Shown: piece by piece, positions 44,421-52,756 of the stretch | Layout: every line of letters starts with the position of its first letter | How positions within the stretch are numbered: position 1 is the first letter of the stretch | Origin: Prochlorococcus sp. AG-442-B03 | GTDB taxonomy: Bacteria > Cyanobacteriota > Cyanobacteriia > PCC-6307 > Cyanobiaceae | Length of the DNA: 64,000 nucleotides | Reading direction: 5' to 3' | Assembly (NCBI GenBank): GCA_003212395.1 | Contig: QCPU01000005.1 | Location: 1 to 64,000 of the forward strand | Notes under the pieces: model-generated | The model's input: only the letters and a program-made list of their open reading frames with translations | The model's database searches: none | Told to the model about the DNA's origin: nothing | Made by a program: the position numbers and the translations under genes

Positions 44421-44562
44421 TTAATATTAAATTCGCAAGAGTATTTGTTTCTTAATTAAAGCTAATTTAATATAAAATGAAAAGGTCTATTTATTTTCTT
44501 ACATTATTAAATTTGTAAACTTTGACTTATTAGGTAAACCTATTGCGGTCATTTCTAATGGA

Positions 44563-45468
44563 ATGACCCCAACTGTATTTTATTGGCTTAATATTTTGAA
44601 TTCTAAGGTTATAAATCCTAGAAACCTAGATAAAAAACATTTAAGTAACTTTAAAACAATAATATTAGTAAGGTATATTCCATTTAATATTTTTCTTTAT
44701 CTTATTACTTTAAAAAGGAAATCAAAAAAAATAATTTTGCTACTTGACGATAATTTACTTGACTTAAATATCTTTTCAGAACTACCTTTTTTTTATAAGT
44801 TAAAAATTTTCATCAATATTTACTCGTATAAATTTTTCTTCAATTTTTTTATTAATGAAATCTGGGTAACTAATAAATTACTAGGGGAAAAAGTAAAACA
44901 AAAAATTTCGAAAAATAACATCAATATTAAATTGTTAGCTTTAAATTATAATCAAAATCACCCATTAAAAAAAATTTATAAAATCGCATATCTTGGGACT
45001 GCTTCGCACACTAAAGAGTTGCTTTGGTTAAAGAAACTATTTGAGAAAATACAGCAACAAAGAAATGATTGTCTTATTGAGATTTATGTAAATAAAAAAT
45101 GGAGAAATTACTTCAGATCAATACCAAGGATAAAAATGTCATATCCATTAGATTGGGAGACATTTTATTTGGATACTTTGGGAGGAAATGTAGATATTGT
45201 ATTGAACCCAATTTTTAACTCAAATTTTAATAACTTCAGATCTCCAACTAAGTTTTTTGATATTACTAGACTTGAAGCTGTTGGAATTTACAGTAATTTA
45301 AAGCCATTTAGTGACTTTATTCATGATAATCATGATGGTATATTATTAGATAATAATGTTAATGATTGGACTGAGAAAATATCTTATCTTCTTGATAATT
45401 CAGATGTAAGAGAAAGGTTATTGGTAAATGCGTTAAAAAGATCAGGAAAACTTTTTAATGATCTTTAA
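44563..45468 (+). CDS. GT-B glycosyltransferase, possibly N-terminally shortened
   Basis: The first ATG is at 44563, giving 301 residues. Upstream in the same frame the sequence reads GKPIAVISNGMTPT with no start codon until a stop near 44476, which looks like the true N-terminus of the family ('kIAVISNGxTPT'). Either a rare start is used or the 5' end is damaged. The C-terminal half has IAYLGTASHTKELLWLKKLF and FRSPTKFFDITRLEAVGIYS...DGILLDN, a GT4-like nucleotide-sugar site. It lies between the acyltransferases and kdsD. Confidence 0.65.
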   Translation: MTPTVFYWLNILNSKVINPRNLDKKHLSNFKTIILVRYIPFNIFLYLITLKRKSKKIILLLDDNLLDLNIFSELPFFYKLKIFINIYSYKFFFNFFINEIWVTNKLLGEKVKQKISKNNINIKLLALNYNQNHPLKKIYKIAYLGTASHTKELLWLKKLFEKIQQQRNDCLIEIYVNKKWRNYFRSIPRIKMSYPLDWETFYLDTLGGNVDIVLNPIFNSNFNNFRSPTKFFDITRLEAVGIYSNLKPFSDFIHDNHDGILLDNNVNDWTEKISYLLDNSDVRERLLVNALKRSGKLFNDL

Positions 45469-45481
45469 ATTATGTAAATAT

Positions 45482-46429
45482 TTATATACACTGTGATAAT
45501 TTTACAGAGCCTAAAAGTAATCCACAGTCATCAATAACTGGCAAAATCGATATATTATTTGATTGCATTAAATCTAATGCTTCGGAAACTTTTGAAAATG
45601 ATTTAATAGTTAAAGGAAGTGAAAATTTAAGATCTTTTATATTAGCTGTCAATTTGATTCCACTTTCAATACATCTTCTGAGATCTCCATCAGTAAATAC
45701 CCATAAAAGTTTTTGGTTTTCACAAACAAAAACTGCACCTTGTTGTCCTTTAGATATTTCTATTATTACGTCTTTTATGGAAGTATTTTTTTCACAAATT
45801 GGAAGGGATTCAGTATTCATAATATTTTCTACAGTCTCAAAATTTAGCTTGTGAAGACTCCCTGATGGATGAAATCTTGCAAAGTCAATTTCTTTGAATC
45901 CCCTCTCCATTGCACAAATGCTGGCTAATGCATCTCCTAATGCCATGGTCACTGAAGTGGAGCATGTGGGGGCTAAATTTAAAGGACAAGCTTCACTCTC
46001 GACAGATGAATTAAGGCTAATAGATGCTTCCTTACTTATTGTTGAATTTACATTCCCTGTAATTGCTATGCTCTTGATGCCATTTCTTTTGGCGTAGTTT
46101 AAAAGTCTCACTAATTCATCAGTTTCTCCACTATTTGAGATGCAAATTAAAAGGTCATCTCTTCTTAATATCCCAAGATCACCATGGAAAGCATCCGAAG
46201 TATGAAGAAAGATGGAAGGTGTGCCTAATGAGGCTAAGGTTGAGGTTATTTTTTTACCAATGTTTCCTGATTTACCAATGCCTGATATTACTACTGTCCC
46301 TTTACAATCAATTATTAAGTCAATGCATTTAGAAAAATTTAAACTTATTTTTTTAGATGAAGCAAAAATTGCTCTAGCTTCTGCTTCTAGTACCCTTTGT
46401 GCTTCTTTGATTCTTTCAGTTGGTCTCAT
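45482..46429 (-). CDS. kdsD: arabinose-5-phosphate isomerase
   Basis: A 315-residue enzyme of the KpsF/GutQ family, converting ribulose 5-phosphate to arabinose 5-phosphate, the first step of Kdo synthesis. The SIS domain has GIGKSGNIGKKITSTLASLGTPS (~49-71), HTSDAFHGDLG (~75-85) and ISNSGETDE; two CBS-like repeats follow (~208-315, MNTESLPIC and LPLTIKSFSKVSEALDLM). It is divergent from kdsA. Confidence 0.92.
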   Translation of the reverse strand: MRPTERIKEAQRVLEAEARAIFASSKKISLNFSKCIDLIIDCKGTVVISGIGKSGNIGKKITSTLASLGTPSIFLHTSDAFHGDLGILRRDDLLICISNSGETDELVRLLNYAKRNGIKSIAITGNVNSTISKEASISLNSSVESEACPLNLAPTCSTSVTMALGDALASICAMERGFKEIDFARFHPSGSLHKLNFETVENIMNTESLPICEKNTSIKDVIIEISKGQQGAVFVCENQKLLWVFTDGDLRRCIESGIKLTANIKDLKFSLPLTIKSFSKVSEALDLMQSNNISILPVIDDCGLLLGSVKLSQCI

Positions 46430-46656
46430 CTAATACAAATATATTTAATAATGATATAGCCTCAAGATCAAATTTTAAGACGTAATTTGTAAATAACAAA
46501 AAATATAAACAAGATTCAAATTATGTGGAGCTAAATATATACCTCTTAAGGAAAAAGATTAACAACTTTTCTTAAAGTTCTTGGGCGTGAAAACTATATA
46601 GGATTAGGCAAATTATGTTAGTTTAATATGATGAATTGATAGCGAATAACTCTACG

Positions 46657-47490
46657 ATGTCTTTTTATCCGGTAAATATAGGAGAGTCAAAAAAAATAAC
46701 AATTATTGGTGGTTTAAATGTTTTAAGCGATATTGATGAGGCTGTTGAAATTGGTATGAAATTTAAGGAGTCTTGTAATAAAAACAAAATCTCCTATGTC
46801 TTTAAGGCAAGTTTTGATAAAGCTAATAGAACATCTTTTGATAGTTATAGAGGGCCTGGATTTACTAAAGGTTTAGAGATGTTAAAAGAAATAAAAAAAA
46901 TTTTAAAAGTTCCCATTCTCACAGATATTCATGAAACATTTCAGGCAAGTAAAGCTGCAGAAGTGTGCGATATGCTTCAACTTCCTGCTTTTTTAGCGCG
47001 TCAAACTGATCTTATTCAAGCCTTAGCTAATACAGGTAAACCTATAAATATTAAAAAGCCTCAATTTGTTTCACCAGAACAAATTAAGTTTATTGTTCAA
47101 AAATTTTCAAAATTTGGATGTGAAGACGTTGTTATTTGTGAAAGGGGAAGTATGTATGGATATAACCAACAAATAGTTGATATTATTGGTCTCCAAGTAA
47201 TTAAAGAACAAACGAATAAACCAGTTTGTGTTGATATTACCCACTCTTTACAATTTAGAAATGAAGGTAGCTCGGCATCAAGCGGGAGAAGAAAATATGC
47301 TTTAAATTTGGCTAAAGCAGTCACTTCTACATCTATTGATGCATTATTCGTTGAAGCACATCAGAACCCTGATTTTGCTAAATGTGATGGCCCCTCAGCA
47401 ATTCCATTAAATATAATTCCCGAATTTATAGATCAAGTGTGTGAGATAGATAACCTTGTAAAGAATCAGTCTATTATTCAGATTGATTAA
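46657..47490 (+). CDS. kdsA: 3-deoxy-D-manno-octulosonate 8-phosphate synthase
   Basis: The ATG at 46657 gives 277 residues, the usual size; a TTG 21 bases upstream is a less likely start. It condenses arabinose 5-phosphate with phosphoenolpyruvate. Visible are FKASFDKANRTSFDSYRGPGFTKGLEML (~49-76), LTDIHETFQA (~89-98), LQLPAFLARQTDLI (~108-121), NIKKPQF (~132-138) and DITHSLQ...SSGRR (~191-210). It lies 62 bases before the kdsB-kdsC fusion. Confidence 0.93.
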   Translation: MSFYPVNIGESKKITIIGGLNVLSDIDEAVEIGMKFKESCNKNKISYVFKASFDKANRTSFDSYRGPGFTKGLEMLKEIKKILKVPILTDIHETFQASKAAEVCDMLQLPAFLARQTDLIQALANTGKPINIKKPQFVSPEQIKFIVQKFSKFGCEDVVICERGSMYGYNQQIVDIIGLQVIKEQTNKPVCVDITHSLQFRNEGSSASSGRRKYALNLAKAVTSTSIDALFVEAHQNPDFAKCDGPSAIPLNIIPEFIDQVCEIDNLVKNQSIIQID

Positions 47491-47552
47491 AATATTTATT
47501 GTTATTAACTTACCTTGTTAAATATAATGAACAGATTCAAAGTAATATTTCA

Positions 47553-48743
47553 ATGAAAGATAAGACTTGTACCATTGTGATTCCAGCGAGAATGGGATCC
47601 TCTAGATTACCTAATAAACCTTTAAAACAATTAGCGGGTAAACCGCTGCTCAAATGGGTTATTGAATTGGCTGAAAATGCCAATTTTAATAAATCTTTAA
47701 TTGTATTAACAGAGGATAAGATAATCTATGATTTTGTTGATGATTTAGGAGTTAAATGTTTTCTCACGGATAAAATTCATAAAAATGGAACTTCGCGGAT
47801 ACTAGAAATTCTAGATCATATCGAATCTGATTTTATTATAAATTTACAGGGGGATGAACCTTTAGTTAACCCAAACGATTTAAGTGAACTATATGAAAAG
47901 ATAAAATCTAGTGATGCAGATATTGCTTCAATTTGTCATAAAGTTGATAGTTTTGAAGCTGAAGAACCCTCTAATGTAAAGGTGGTTTTAGATATTAATC
48001 AAAATGCTCTTTACTTTAGTAGATCAAAAATTCCATACGGAGCGAAAACCTTTTATATCCATAAGGGTATTTACGCATTTAAAAAATCTGCTTTACAGAA
48101 GATCAAAGCTCTTAAATCTAGTTTTCTAGGCAATTTGGAAGATCTTGAACAACTGCAATGGTTAGAAAATAATATGTCATTAAAAATGCTTATCACAAAA
48201 AATAAGTCAATCGGAGTTGACACTCAAGATGATTTGATAAAAGCAGAAAATGCATTATTGTCCAATAATATTAAAGGACTCATTTGTGATGTTGATGGAA
48301 CATTAACCAACGGGCTTGTATGGTATGGCAATGATGGAGAGCAGTTGAAATCTTTTAATATAAAAGATGGATCTGCAATTAAGAAACTCTTATCAAAAGG
48401 GTTCAAAGTTGGTCTTCTGAGTGGGAGAGATTCAGTTCCATTGCGCGTTAGAGCAAATGAATTGGGAATTAAATTCTTAAGATTAGGCCAAGCTGATAAA
48501 AAGAAAGGTTGTTTAGAACTTATTAATGAAATGAAATTGGAAGCTATAAACTTAGCCTACATTGGGGATGATGAAAACGACATACCTTGCTGCTCACTAA
48601 TTCCATTTTCATTTGCAGTAAAAGACTGTCATGAGGATTTAAAAAAAATATCAAGATTTCACTTGAAAGTAAAAGGTGGAGAAGGGGTGATAAATGGATT
48701 TATAGAAACGTTGAACTTATTAAGCACAAATCCAAAAATATAA
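47553..48743 (+). CDS. kdsB-kdsC: fused CMP-Kdo synthetase and Kdo-8-phosphate phosphatase
   Basis: The ATG at 47553 begins MKDKTCTIVIPARMGSSRLPNKPL, the normal KdsB start. The 396-residue protein has a KdsB domain (~1-230: NLQGDEPLVNP, SRSKIPYG, HKGIYAF, IGVDTQDDL). A HAD-type KdsC domain follows (~240-396) with motif I CDVDGTLTNG, motif II LLSGRDS, KKGCLELI and GDDENDIP. KdsC removes phosphate from Kdo 8-phosphate, and KdsB then activates Kdo with CTP. One protein thus does the last two steps before KpsC/KpsS. Confidence 0.9.
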   Translation: MKDKTCTIVIPARMGSSRLPNKPLKQLAGKPLLKWVIELAENANFNKSLIVLTEDKIIYDFVDDLGVKCFLTDKIHKNGTSRILEILDHIESDFIINLQGDEPLVNPNDLSELYEKIKSSDADIASICHKVDSFEAEEPSNVKVVLDINQNALYFSRSKIPYGAKTFYIHKGIYAFKKSALQKIKALKSSFLGNLEDLEQLQWLENNMSLKMLITKNKSIGVDTQDDLIKAENALLSNNIKGLICDVDGTLTNGLVWYGNDGEQLKSFNIKDGSAIKKLLSKGFKVGLLSGRDSVPLRVRANELGIKFLRLGQADKKKGCLELINEMKLEAINLAYIGDDENDIPCCSLIPFSFAVKDCHEDLKKISRFHLKVKGGEGVINGFIETLNLLSTNPKI

Positions 48744-49069
48744 ATTTAACAAAAGAAAAGGAAGATAGAAAATGATATTAAGCGTAATCATAAGAAAGGT
48801 TTGTGACCATAGAGTAGGTGTTTGTTTTAAAAGGTTTTGCTGAAGTACTGATTGAATATGCAGAAATCAACTCAAAAGAAGATTAAAGAATTTGTTATCT
48901 TCAGAGTTAAAATTTCAGTTGCCAATCTTTGAAAAATTATTTTTCATTAAAAGAAGTTAGTTTTAACTTATTTAAGGTGAAGAAGATATTATTAGATGTG
49001 AAGATTGATAAGATAGAGAATTAAAATTGTTATTAAAGTTCGCAGCCTCCTCTTTGATTTTTATTTCAT
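48744..49069. other. intergenic region with possible mini-gene
   Basis: A 326-base spacer. At 48818-48886 on the plus strand a GTG-started frame encodes 22 residues (MFVLKGFAEVLIEYAEINSKED) that look protein-like. No clear ribosome binding site precedes it. The rest shows nothing beyond AT-rich DNA that should contain the promoter of the epimerase gene. Confidence 0.35.
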
Positions 49070-50119
49070 ATGATCTTATCTAAAAAGAAAATTCTTGTAA
49101 CTGGGGCAGCAGGTTTTATAGGATCTGAAATTACCAAAAAGCTTTTGTCAGAGAGTTTAGATGTTATCGGAATAGACAATTTAAATGAATATTACAATCC
49201 TTTTTTAAAACAAAAAAGGATTAAAACTATCGAACAAACTGACCACAATAATTGTTGGCGATTTCTAAAGGTGAATATAGATGATGCAAAAAAAATAGAT
49301 AAAGTTTTTGACGAATATCAACCAAACATTGTTATAAATTTGGCTGCCCAAGCAGGCGTTAGGTATTCATTAGAGAATCCCATGAGTTACATAGAGAGCA
49401 ATATTGTAGGTTTCTTAAATATTCTTGAGGGATGTAGAAATTATAATGTAGAACATTTGATTTATGCATCAAGTAGTTCAGTTTATGGAGGTAATAAGAT
49501 TACTCCTTTTAATGAATCCCACTCTGTTGATCATCCAATAAGTCTTTATGCCGCAACAAAAAAATCTAATGAAATGTTAGCTCATTCTTATAGCCATCTT
49601 TTTCAAATTCCTATGACAGGATTGAGATTTTTTACTGTTTATGGACCAATGGGCAGGCCAGATATGGCACCAATGATTTTTGCCGATGCAATGCTGAGAG
49701 GGAAAGAAATTAATGTTTTTAATAATGGAAATATGTCAAGGGATTTTACGTACATAGATGATGTGACAGAAGCTATTTATAAGTGTTCTTTAAAAATTCC
49801 TTATCCGAATTTTAATTTTCAGGATAATCAACCAGATCCCTCAACATCCTTTGCTCCGCATAGAGTCTTTAATGTAGGGAGTAATAATCCAACAAATCTT
49901 CTTAATTTCATTCAATTATTGGAGTCTTCATTCGGAGTTAAAGCAATAAAGAACATGAAAGAAATGCAACTAGGAGATGTTGAAGAAACCTTTGCAGATA
50001 TTGATTTGTTAAAAAGTTGGATTGATTATGAACCTAAGACTTCATTAGAAAAAGGCATAATAAATTTTGCAAAATGGTATACAGATTATTTTGATTCCGA
50101 TTATTACAGAAGTCCATAA
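49070..50119 (+). CDS. UDP-glucuronate 4-epimerase-like
   Basis: A 349-residue extended short-chain dehydrogenase with ILVTGAAGFIGSEI (~8-21), IDNLNEYYNPFLKQKR (~35-50), NLAAQAGVRYSLENPMSYIESNI (~87-109), ASSSSVYG (~126-133), YAATKKSNE (~151-159) and RFFTVYGPMGRPDMAP (~172-187). The 'NEYY' and 'AGVRYS.ENP' stretches are typical of the CapI/GAE subgroup that makes UDP-galacturonate. With ugd it gives the cell UDP-GlcA and UDP-GalA. It is the last polysaccharide gene before the tRNA boundary. Confidence 0.85.
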   Translation: MILSKKKILVTGAAGFIGSEITKKLLSESLDVIGIDNLNEYYNPFLKQKRIKTIEQTDHNNCWRFLKVNIDDAKKIDKVFDEYQPNIVINLAAQAGVRYSLENPMSYIESNIVGFLNILEGCRNYNVEHLIYASSSSVYGGNKITPFNESHSVDHPISLYAATKKSNEMLAHSYSHLFQIPMTGLRFFTVYGPMGRPDMAPMIFADAMLRGKEINVFNNGNMSRDFTYIDDVTEAIYKCSLKIPYPNFNFQDNQPDPSTSFAPHRVFNVGSNNPTNLLNFIQLLESSFGVKAIKNMKEMQLGDVEETFADIDLLKSWIDYEPKTSLEKGIINFAKWYTDYFDSDYYRSP

Positions 50120-50259
50120 AAATAAGATTTTTTAACTATGAAATTCTTCATGTCTTATCACCGTAATCAACAAGAATCAATAAATTCTGACCTGCATTTT
50201 TAACTTCTATAAAATTGGACTGAAATTTTAGATCTATGCTTATTTGTTCGCTAGAGCTA

Positions 50260-50333
<74 letters not shown>

Positions 50334-50550
50334 TGGGGGTTTTCGCTAATTTCGTCACTAAAGTAACAAACATAGAAAAAACAGCAATAAATCGCACTTT
50401 TGATAAGTCAATTTACAACTTATCTATCTTATATCAGCCAAGCTCACCTAACCAGTAAATCTTTAAAAAATAATTTATTTAGAAAATAATTTTTTTCTTA
50501 TATTTGTTTAGGATTTATTTTAGTATTGTATTAAATATCTTTTTTAAATT

Positions 50551-51216
50551 TTGGCAAAAAGACTTACAGAAGATCAAAAGAAAACATTAATTAGTACCTT
50601 CAAAAAGGGGATTAAGATAGAAGAATTATCTCAAAGATTTAATTGTAGTAAGTTGACAATAGTTAGAAATTTGAAAAAAAATCTCGGGGAATCTAAATAT
50701 AGAGAGATAATAACTAATAACAAAAACTTAATTACTGATTCTAGAAAATTAGAAAAATCAAAGAAATTTAAATCTGATATTGATTCTGCTGTTGCAGGTA
50801 ACACAAGCATTAATAATTTAAATAAAAATGCTTCGGATTTTGCTCCAGAGGATTCTTTTTTTGAGATTGTCCCTTTAGATTATGAAATAGAAAATTTACC
50901 TCGGAAAGAATTATCTTCAGTTCCTATATCTGATGTTGATTTTCCTAAAGTTGTTTATATGATCGTGGATAAGAAAATTGAGTTAGAAATAAAATTATTA
51001 AAAGATTTCCCAGAATGGGACTTCCTACCTCTTAATGATTTGAATAGAAAAACAATAGAGATATTTTTTGATTTAAATCTTGCTAAAAGATCTTGTAATA
51101 AGGAGCAAAAGGTACTGAAAGTTCCTAATACTGATGTATTTAGAATTGCAGCACCTGTTCTAATTGAGAAAGGAATTTCAAGAATTGTTTGTGCTGAAAA
51201 TTTAATTTCTCTTTAA
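50551..51216 (+). CDS. helix-turn-helix protein
   Basis: A 221-residue protein with a TTG start. The N-terminal ~50 residues form a helix-turn-helix of resolvase/transposase type (LISTFKKGIKIEELSQRFNCSKLTIVRNLKKNLG). A low-complexity linker follows, then a C-terminal domain with DFPKVVYMIVDKKIELEIKLLKDFPEWDFLPL (~131-162) and VLIEKGISRIVCAENLISL. No transposase catalytic residues are present. It looks like a conserved cyanobacterial DNA-binding protein of unknown target. Confidence 0.65.
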   Translation: MAKRLTEDQKKTLISTFKKGIKIEELSQRFNCSKLTIVRNLKKNLGESKYREIITNNKNLITDSRKLEKSKKFKSDIDSAVAGNTSINNLNKNASDFAPEDSFFEIVPLDYEIENLPRKELSSVPISDVDFPKVVYMIVDKKIELEIKLLKDFPEWDFLPLNDLNRKTIEIFFDLNLAKRSCNKEQKVLKVPNTDVFRIAAPVLIEKGISRIVCAENLISL

Positions 51217-51224
51217 TCAATTTT

Positions 51225-51443
51225 TTAATCATTATTCATATCGAGGACAAGTATGTTTCCTAAAATAGAACCTAATATAAAACTTGAGCCAACGATAAAA
51301 CTTATTGGAAGTTCAATGGTTTCGTCTATTATCAAGTCCACTTTGCGTTTGTTTGAACTGTTTTGTATCGCAACAAATAAAATCACAAATAAACAAGAAT
51401 TGAATATAACTGTAAAGAATAATTTTTTCCCTAAGGAGTTCAT
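51225..51443 (-). CDS. LapA-like small membrane protein
   Basis: A 72-residue protein with two membrane spans (FFTVIFNSCLFVILFVAIQNSS ~9-30 and FIVGSSFILGSILGNILVL ~49-67), joined by a short segment containing ETIELPISF. The layout 'span - AIQNS - ... - ELP - G...G..lG' is that of the LapA/DUF1049 family, which helps envelope or lipopolysaccharide assembly in other bacteria. The cyanobacterial role is unknown. Confidence 0.6.
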   Translation of the reverse strand: MNSLGKKLFFTVIFNSCLFVILFVAIQNSSNKRKVDLIIDETIELPISFIVGSSFILGSILGNILVLDMNND

Positions 51444-51466
51444 ATAAATTGACCTTTATGTAAATA

Positions 51467-52324
51467 TTAAATCATATTATAAATTTCGCTTTTTTTTAGA
51501 CCATTTTTCTTGGCTAAGTATTTTGATGCTGCTGACAAACTTAGTCCTGCACTTATTAAATCATTAAGATCTTTTTTTATAATTAATTTATCAGGAACCA
51601 AATCTCTCTTAATACCTTTTACGACTATTGTTATTTCACCAAGGATATCTTTGTCGTTGAAGAAATTAATAACTTCATTAATATTGTTTCCAATATGTTC
51701 CTCAAATTTCTTTGTTAGTTCCCTTGCTACCATAATCTCCCTATCACCTCCACAAAAATCATTTAATTCTTTCAATAATTTCTTAAGTCGATGTGGAGAC
51801 TCGTAGATTATAGTTGTTTTTTGATTTTTACTAATTTCTAAAAGAATTTTTTCTCTTTCAATTTGCTTTTTAGGTAGAAAGCCTTCAAATACAAAACTTG
51901 AGGAGGGAAGGCCACTTGAAACAAGAGCTGTAATTGCGGCACATGCACCGGGAATGCATATTATATCAATCCCTTCTTTTTTCACACTTCTTGCAATTTC
52001 TTCGCCTGGATCACAAATTCCTGGTATCCCAGCATCGCTAACAATTGCTATTGATTTTCCTTCTTTGAGATCTTTTAATATTTTTGGTATTTTAATTGAT
52101 GAATTATGTTTATTAAAACTTATAAGTTTGTTTGAAATATTGAACTTGCTCATAATTTTTTTTGTTTGTCTTGTATCTTCGCAAGCAATTAAAGAAACAT
52201 TTTCAAGAATATTTAATGCTCTTTGAGAAATATCATTTAAATTTCCAATTGGAGTACCAACTATATATAAAGTTTCTTTTTCCGGTTCTTTTTTTCTCTG
52301 AGATAAAAAGGAATTATTATTCAT
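51467..52324 (-). CDS. rsmI: 16S rRNA 2'-O-ribose C1402 methyltransferase
   Basis: A 285-residue SAM-dependent methyltransferase of the tetrapyrrole-methylase fold. It shows LYIVGTPIGNLNDISQRA (~19-36), LIACEDTRQTKKIM (~45-58), IVSDAGIPGICDPGEE (~93-108), IPGACAAITALVSSGLP (~120-136) and FEGFLPKK (~142-149). It modifies the ribosomal P site at C1402. It is followed by the LapA-like gene. Confidence 0.92.
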   Translation of the reverse strand: MNNNSFLSQRKKEPEKETLYIVGTPIGNLNDISQRALNILENVSLIACEDTRQTKKIMSKFNISNKLISFNKHNSSIKIPKILKDLKEGKSIAIVSDAGIPGICDPGEEIARSVKKEGIDIICIPGACAAITALVSSGLPSSSFVFEGFLPKKQIEREKILLEISKNQKTTIIYESPHRLKKLLKELNDFCGGDREIMVARELTKKFEEHIGNNINEVINFFNDKDILGEITIVVKGIKRDLVPDKLIIKKDLNDLISAGLSLSAASKYLAKKNGLKKSEIYNMI

Positions 52325-52756
52325 TTAATGACTCAATTATTTTTTGGAGTAGATACTAATAATTTTATCGATGATATAAGAATTTTCAGCTGGCAAGCAT
52401 CAGATCTTTTGCTTTATTACTAAAAAATGTTAGAAGATTAAGATGATAAAAAAATAAATTTTAAAAATAAAATGAAGTCTCGTTTTTACCTCTACTTAAA
52501 GGAGATAGTGCTATTTACCTCTTTATAAATATACTTTGGAAGATATAACTAAAGTTTAGGCTTCTCTCCTAAAGAGCCTATTTTTAAAGGAGTTAGTTTG
52601 TGGAGTAATTTTAAATTTAGATAATCAAGAATTAACTTCTGGAAAAACTAATCGTTAGAGAAGATGTATATAAACTTAAAATTAGGAATATTAACTGAAG
52701 TATTTTACGAGAACTAAAGAAAATATTGAGAAGAACTAAATTTACCCTCTTTAGTC
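52325..52756. other. 430-base spacer with an orphan rightward terminator
   Basis: This lies between rsmI and pnp, both on the minus strand. TAGGCT (52557-52562) pairs with AGCCTA (52575-52580), followed by TTTTT. On the plus strand this is a good intrinsic terminator with no plus-strand gene before it; only an 18-codon frame (about 52472-52528) is present. A small RNA transcribed rightward is possible. The rest is AT-rich and holds nothing I can name. Confidence 0.4.
52557..52586 (+). terminator. orphan intrinsic terminator
   Basis: A 6-bp perfect stem with a 12-base loop that can pair further (CTCT with AGAG), followed by five T. It is oriented rightward, opposite to the flanking genes rsmI and pnp. 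Confidence 0.45.

Noticed and set aside
45654..46433. Several plus-strand frames inside kdsD
   Set aside because: They overlap each other and a clear SIS/CBS enzyme, so they are shadows.
50551..51216. Helix-turn-helix protein as a transposase
   Set aside because: Only the DNA-binding start resembles transposases. No catalytic residues, terminal inverted repeats or target duplication are visible.
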